A stretch of DNA of 16,860 nucleotides, from positions 1 through 16,860 of the forward strand of contig CAJGCA010000034.1 of assembly GCA_904501705.1 (NCBI GenBank). The letters are read 5' to 3'. The first letter of the stretch is position 1. Each line of letters opens with the position of its first letter. This DNA comes from Clostridiaceae bacterium. GTDB taxonomy: Bacteria > Bacillota > Clostridia > Oscillospirales > Acutalibacteraceae. The notes under the pieces were generated by a model. That model did no database searches, had not been told where the DNA came from, and saw only the letters and a program-made list of their open reading frames with translations. Positions 13,739-16,860 of the stretch are shown one piece after another. The position numbers and the translations under genes are program-made.

Positions 13739-14753
13739 TCAGCTGTTATTTGATCTGTGCTCACTGGATGGCGTTTCGGGCAGAGAACACTCTGTACGCG
13801 AGTTTATCCTCAAAAAGCTTAATGAATCCTCTGCGCCAAAAGGCATTACGGTCGATGCTATGGGAAATATCCTCGTTCATCTGATCGGAAAAGCACCGGC
13901 CTCAAAGACCGTATTGTTTGATGCTCATATGGATGAGGTCGGATTTTTGATTACTCATGTCAATAGCGATGGAACGCTGTGCTTTGATACGGTCGGCGGC
14001 ATAGATAAGTCTGTGCTGTTCGGTCAACGCGTTCGCATCGGCAAGCTCAGCGGCGTGATTGGCGGAAAAGCCATCCATCAGTGTGCAAAAGACGAGAAAG
14101 AATCTATTCCAGCCATCGAATCAATGTGCATCGATATCGGAGTGACCGATCGTGAGGCGGCGCAGCGCTTGGTTGAAATAGGGCAGGGAGGAACGTTCGC
14201 CACCGACCTACAGGAATGGAAGCACGGCATTGTTGTCGGCAAGGCGCTCGATGATCGTGTGGGATGCGCATTGCTTCTTGCTTTGGCGGATGAACAACCG
14301 AAACGGGACATTTGGTTATCCTTTTCCGTGCAGGAGGAAGTCGGTTTGCGTGGCGCCAAGGTGGTTGCCGAAGTGGTAAAACCCGAGATTGCTGTTGCGA
14401 TTGATGCTACAACGGCAGCGGACATCGCCGGTAGTAACGAAAAAACCTGTGTGTGTTGTTTAGGTGCAGGACCGGTCGTGTCGTTCGCAGACGGAGCTAC
14501 GCTATACGACCAAGAATTATATCAAACCGTCCGCTCTCTGGCCGAGGAGAATGGCATCGTCACGCAAACCAAAAACCGTATTGCAGGCGGTAACAACGGC
14601 GCGTCATTGCAGCGCGGGCATACAGGGGCGCGCACGGTTGCAATATCCTTACCGTGCCGTTATATTCATTCACCGTCCTGCATGGGGGATCTGGCGGATG
14701 TGGACATGATGAAAAAACTATTAAAAATCCTTGTTGAGGAATTAACCAAATGA
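13731..14753 (+). CDS. M42-family metallo-aminopeptidase (second paralogue)
   Basis: Also 340 residues, with catalytic residues at nearly the same positions as the preceding gene: H66 and D68 in AHMDEVG, D174 in ALDDRVG, E202-E203 in VQEEVGLRGA, D225, and H313 in RYIHSP. It is therefore expected to be an active dinuclear metallo-aminopeptidase. Outside those motifs the two proteins have drifted well apart; for example the PPH loop is replaced by GGKAIHQC (111-118), so they may differ in substrate or form a mixed assembly like known paralogous M42 pairs. The start overlaps the previous stop by 8 nt, and its own stop overlaps the next start (ATGA). Tandem M42 genes are common in Clostridia, sometimes in threes; only two are seen here. 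Confidence 0.9.
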   Translation: MNNQLLFDLCSLDGVSGREHSVREFILKKLNESSAPKGITVDAMGNILVHLIGKAPASKTVLFDAHMDEVGFLITHVNSDGTLCFDTVGGIDKSVLFGQRVRIGKLSGVIGGKAIHQCAKDEKESIPAIESMCIDIGVTDREAAQRLVEIGQGGTFATDLQEWKHGIVVGKALDDRVGCALLLALADEQPKRDIWLSFSVQEEVGLRGAKVVAEVVKPEIAVAIDATTAADIAGSNEKTCVCCLGAGPVVSFADGATLYDQELYQTVRSLAEENGIVTQTKNRIAGGNNGASLQRGHTGARTVAISLPCRYIHSPSCMGDLADVDMMKKLLKILVEELTK

Positions 14754-15499
14754 TTCATCTTGCGAACGAATGTGACTTTAATCGCAATATTACGGATGAG
14801 AGCGAATTGCGGATCTGTTCATTGAAGCGGGCATACGGACTCGCCGTGCCGTTTATACAATTTTTTGCAGATGACGACGGAGCGATTGCCTCGGTTATGG
14901 ATCGCGTGTGTACGCTCTATTGCGCTTCGTTGCCGAGCGACGAGTGGTGCGAGTTTTTGCAAATGAACGGCAATATAAAGGTTATACACACCAACGCGGA
15001 TATAGCCGCTTTTCTCGCAAGAAGATGGGGCATTTCCCACGAAAAAGGCTGTGTTTTATGTCGAGAAAGCCTGTTAAGCGAAAAGCCTTTACACGAATAC
15101 AACATCCACGATGTATCGTTGCGCGATATTTACGGGGTATTATCTAAGACTTTTTGCGAATTTCCGTCGTTTGATAGTTGGTATGTCGACGCGTCGCATC
15201 GGCATCGACACGGATGTTGTCATATCGTTACCGAGAAGCAGAACGACCAACCGATCAGTGTCGCAATGACAATCGCTGAAACTGAAGATATGGCACTGAT
15301 CGGTTGCGTCGCTACGTTACCTGAACATCGTGGACGGGGGGCAGCATCAAGATGCATTCATCAATTGATGGGCTTTCTCAAGCAAAGACGTATTCTCATT
15401 TCGCCGAGTGATGCGCATTCGGAAGGATTATATCGAAAACTCGGATTTTTACCATATGGAACGTGGGGAGAAGTGTCTCTGCACGAAACAGGAGGATAA
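14750..15499 (+). CDS. GNAT-family N-acetyltransferase
   Basis: A 249-residue protein whose C-terminal half (about 130-245) is a GNAT acetyltransferase domain. The acetyl-CoA pyrophosphate-binding motif is visible as GCVATLPEHRGRGAASRCI (185-203), with the R-G-R-G-A core at 194-198. A late NAHSEGLYRKLGF-like block (here SDAHSEGLYRKLGF, 220-233) is typical of the family. The N-terminal half is not recognised; it is cysteine-rich (C8, C23, C54, C58, C67, C101, C104) and may be a degenerate second GNAT half. The start overlaps the stop of the second M42 gene by 4 nt, and the last codons carry the ribosome site of the next gene, so coupling is likely on both sides. The substrate is unknown; the operon suggests a small amine, amino acid or peptide, but that is inference. 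Confidence 0.82.
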   Translation: MIHLANECDFNRNITDESELRICSLKRAYGLAVPFIQFFADDDGAIASVMDRVCTLYCASLPSDEWCEFLQMNGNIKVIHTNADIAAFLARRWGISHEKGCVLCRESLLSEKPLHEYNIHDVSLRDIYGVLSKTFCEFPSFDSWYVDASHRHRHGCCHIVTEKQNDQPISVAMTIAETEDMALIGCVATLPEHRGRGAASRCIHQLMGFLKQRRILISPSDAHSEGLYRKLGFLPYGTWGEVSLHETGG

Positions 15500-15506
15500 A
15501 CAAGCA

Positions 15507-16784
15507 ATGGATATGACATTCTTTTCCGTCGATAAACGTTTGGCGGATCTATCGGATAAAGCCGAAGATCGCGCCCGCGATGCTTTTGCAGCCATAGATG
15601 CAATTGCGGAGTACAATCAACAAAAGGTCTTATCCGCCTTCATTCGCCATAACGTCAGTGAGAGTCACTTTGTTCCCACCACCGGTTATGGCTATGGTGA
15701 TCGCGGTCGTGACGCGCTCGATGAGATTTTGGCAGACATTATGGGGGCAGAGGATGCACTGATCCGCCACAGTATCGTCTCCGGCACGCACGCAATTACT
15801 ATCGCGTTGTTCGCAATGCTTCGCCCGGGCGATACGTTGTTGGCAGCCACCGGTGCACCGTACGATACCTTGGAGCAGGTTATCGGGCACAAGACACCCT
15901 CAGCAGGCTCATTGACAGAGTACGGTGTTGGCTACAAGCAAGTGGAGCTGACCGACGTCGGCACGCCGGATTTGCTGGGAATACAAGATACCTTACGCAG
16001 CGACGACAGTATTCGCGTGGTACATATCCAGCGCTCCCGCGGCTATAACACACGACCGAGTCTGACGATTGCGTGGATCGAACGCATTATCAAGGCTGTA
16101 CGTGCTGTGCGCGAGGATGTGACGGTTTTTGTCGATAACTGTTACGGCGAATTTGTTGAGCGACAGGAACCATGTCAGGTCGGCGCCGATCTTATTGCGG
16201 GATCGTTGATTAAAAACCCCGGCGGCGGCATTGCGGAGAACGGCGGTTATCTCTGCGGCACGAAGGAATGCATTGAACAATGCGCTTATCGCATGACGAC
16301 GCCCGGCCTCGGTCGCGAAGTCGGCGCTTCGCTCGGGCACAACCGCACACTGTATATGGGGTTGTTCCAGTCGCCGCACGTGGTAGGGGAGGCAATGAAA
16401 ACTGCCGTGTATGCCGCTTCGTTATTCGAACTGCTTGGTTATCACATATCTCCGACGGTGGACGAAATCCGCGGCGATATTATTCAAACTGTCTTCTTGA
16501 ACAATGCGGAGAATTTGATCGCTTTTTGTCAGGGAATGCAAAAAGGCGCACCCGTTGATTCGTTTGTCGTGCCGGAGCCGTGGGATATGCCCGGATATAC
16601 CAGTCAAGTCATTATGGCAGCAGGAGCATTCACAATGGGGGCATCGATCGAGCTTTCAGCCGACGCTCCGTTGCGCGAGCCGTATGCAGCCTATATGCAG
16701 GGTGGACTGAATTACGCCAGCGGTAAGATCGGTGTCTTACTGGCGGCTCAGTCGATGCTCGAACGCGGGTATTTATTCAATTAA
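15507..16784 (+). CDS. Methionine-gamma-lyase-family PLP enzyme (COG4100)
   Basis: A 425-residue fold-type I PLP enzyme of the Met_gamma_lyase family (COG4100, B. subtilis YnbB-like), often named 'cystathionine beta-lyase family protein involved in aluminium resistance'. The PLP lysine is probably K236 in GSLIKNPGGG (232-241). Other PLP-site features are SGTHAI (92-97) and D210 in FVDNCYGEF. The physiological reaction of this branch is not established; a C-S lyase or gamma-elimination on a sulphur amino acid is the usual guess. The start at 15507 is preferred because AGGAGG (15490-15495) lies 11 nt upstream, at the very end of the acetyltransferase gene. The frame is open further upstream to 15408, but that would overlap the previous gene by 92 nt. 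It is the last gene of the murD operon within this window; the window ends 76 nt later without a clear terminator. Confidence 0.87.
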   Translation: MDMTFFSVDKRLADLSDKAEDRARDAFAAIDAIAEYNQQKVLSAFIRHNVSESHFVPTTGYGYGDRGRDALDEILADIMGAEDALIRHSIVSGTHAITIALFAMLRPGDTLLAATGAPYDTLEQVIGHKTPSAGSLTEYGVGYKQVELTDVGTPDLLGIQDTLRSDDSIRVVHIQRSRGYNTRPSLTIAWIERIIKAVRAVREDVTVFVDNCYGEFVERQEPCQVGADLIAGSLIKNPGGGIAENGGYLCGTKECIEQCAYRMTTPGLGREVGASLGHNRTLYMGLFQSPHVVGEAMKTAVYAASLFELLGYHISPTVDEIRGDIIQTVFLNNAENLIAFCQGMQKGAPVDSFVVPEPWDMPGYTSQVIMAAGAFTMGASIELSADAPLREPYAAYMQGGLNYASGKIGVLLAAQSMLERGYLFN

Positions 16785-16860
16785 TAGAACACAAGACGGG
16801 GAGGACGCAATTTCCTCTACTGCCCGAAAAATTAACATAACTATACTAAATTAATATTTA

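Noticed and set aside
15408..15506. Upstream extension of the PLP enzyme start into the acetyltransferase gene
   Set aside because: The extra residues are unlike the family N-terminus, and the AGGAGG site points to the ATG at 15507.
16785..16860. Possible terminator hairpin after the PLP enzyme (16797-16805 with 16813-16826)
   Set aside because: The stem has a 5-nt bulge and is followed by an A-rich run instead of T. The region holds nothing I can support.

Overview
This window reads as chromosomal DNA of a Gram-positive, probably anaerobic Clostridia-type bacterium, with the gut Oscillospiraceae/Ruminococcaceae group as my best guess. The signs are strong GGAGG-type ribosome binding sites, sigma-A-like promoters, short AT-rich intergenic gaps in an otherwise mid-GC coding sequence, and the mix of families: a long-form GluRS, a COG1313 radical SAM protein, a stand-alone LUD protein, a RING/zinc-ribbon/DUF2628 membrane protein, M42 peptidases and a COG4100 PLP enzyme. 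I see no tRNA, rRNA, CRISPR array, insertion sequence, phage gene or attachment site.

Layout, left to right. Positions 1-168 hold no gene, only a possible terminator. The gltX-glnS operon (minus strand) makes glutamyl- and glutaminyl-tRNA synthetases. The divergent trpS (plus) makes tryptophanyl-tRNA synthetase. A radical SAM gene (minus) converges on trpS and lies divergent from a LUD-domain gene (plus). The LUD gene ends at a hairpin shared with the convergent pncB-cca operon (minus), which encodes nicotinate phosphoribosyltransferase and the tRNA CCA-adding enzyme. Next comes a second minus-strand operon, a zinc-finger/DUF2628 membrane protein followed by galU, ending at a 12-bp-stem terminator. 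From 11319 a plus-strand operon runs to the end: murD, two tandem M42 aminopeptidase paralogues, a GNAT acetyltransferase and a methionine-gamma-lyase-family PLP enzyme. Its genes are joined by 4-8 nt overlaps or a 7-nt gap, so translational coupling is likely.

Taken together, the window is mostly housekeeping. Four of the thirteen genes serve tRNA charging or maturation, two serve envelope precursor synthesis (galU, murD), one serves NAD salvage, and the rest are peptide/amino-acid enzymes or poorly characterised proteins. The least understood parts are the RING/zinc-ribbon/DUF2628 protein with its ambiguous start, the radical SAM protein with no visible partner, and the grouping of murD with peptidases, an acetyltransferase and a C-S-lyase-like enzyme. 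I did not find a convincing new multi-gene defence or mobile system. Translation starts were moved from the longest reading frame for gltX, trpS, murD and the PLP enzyme because ribosome binding sites favour a downstream ATG.
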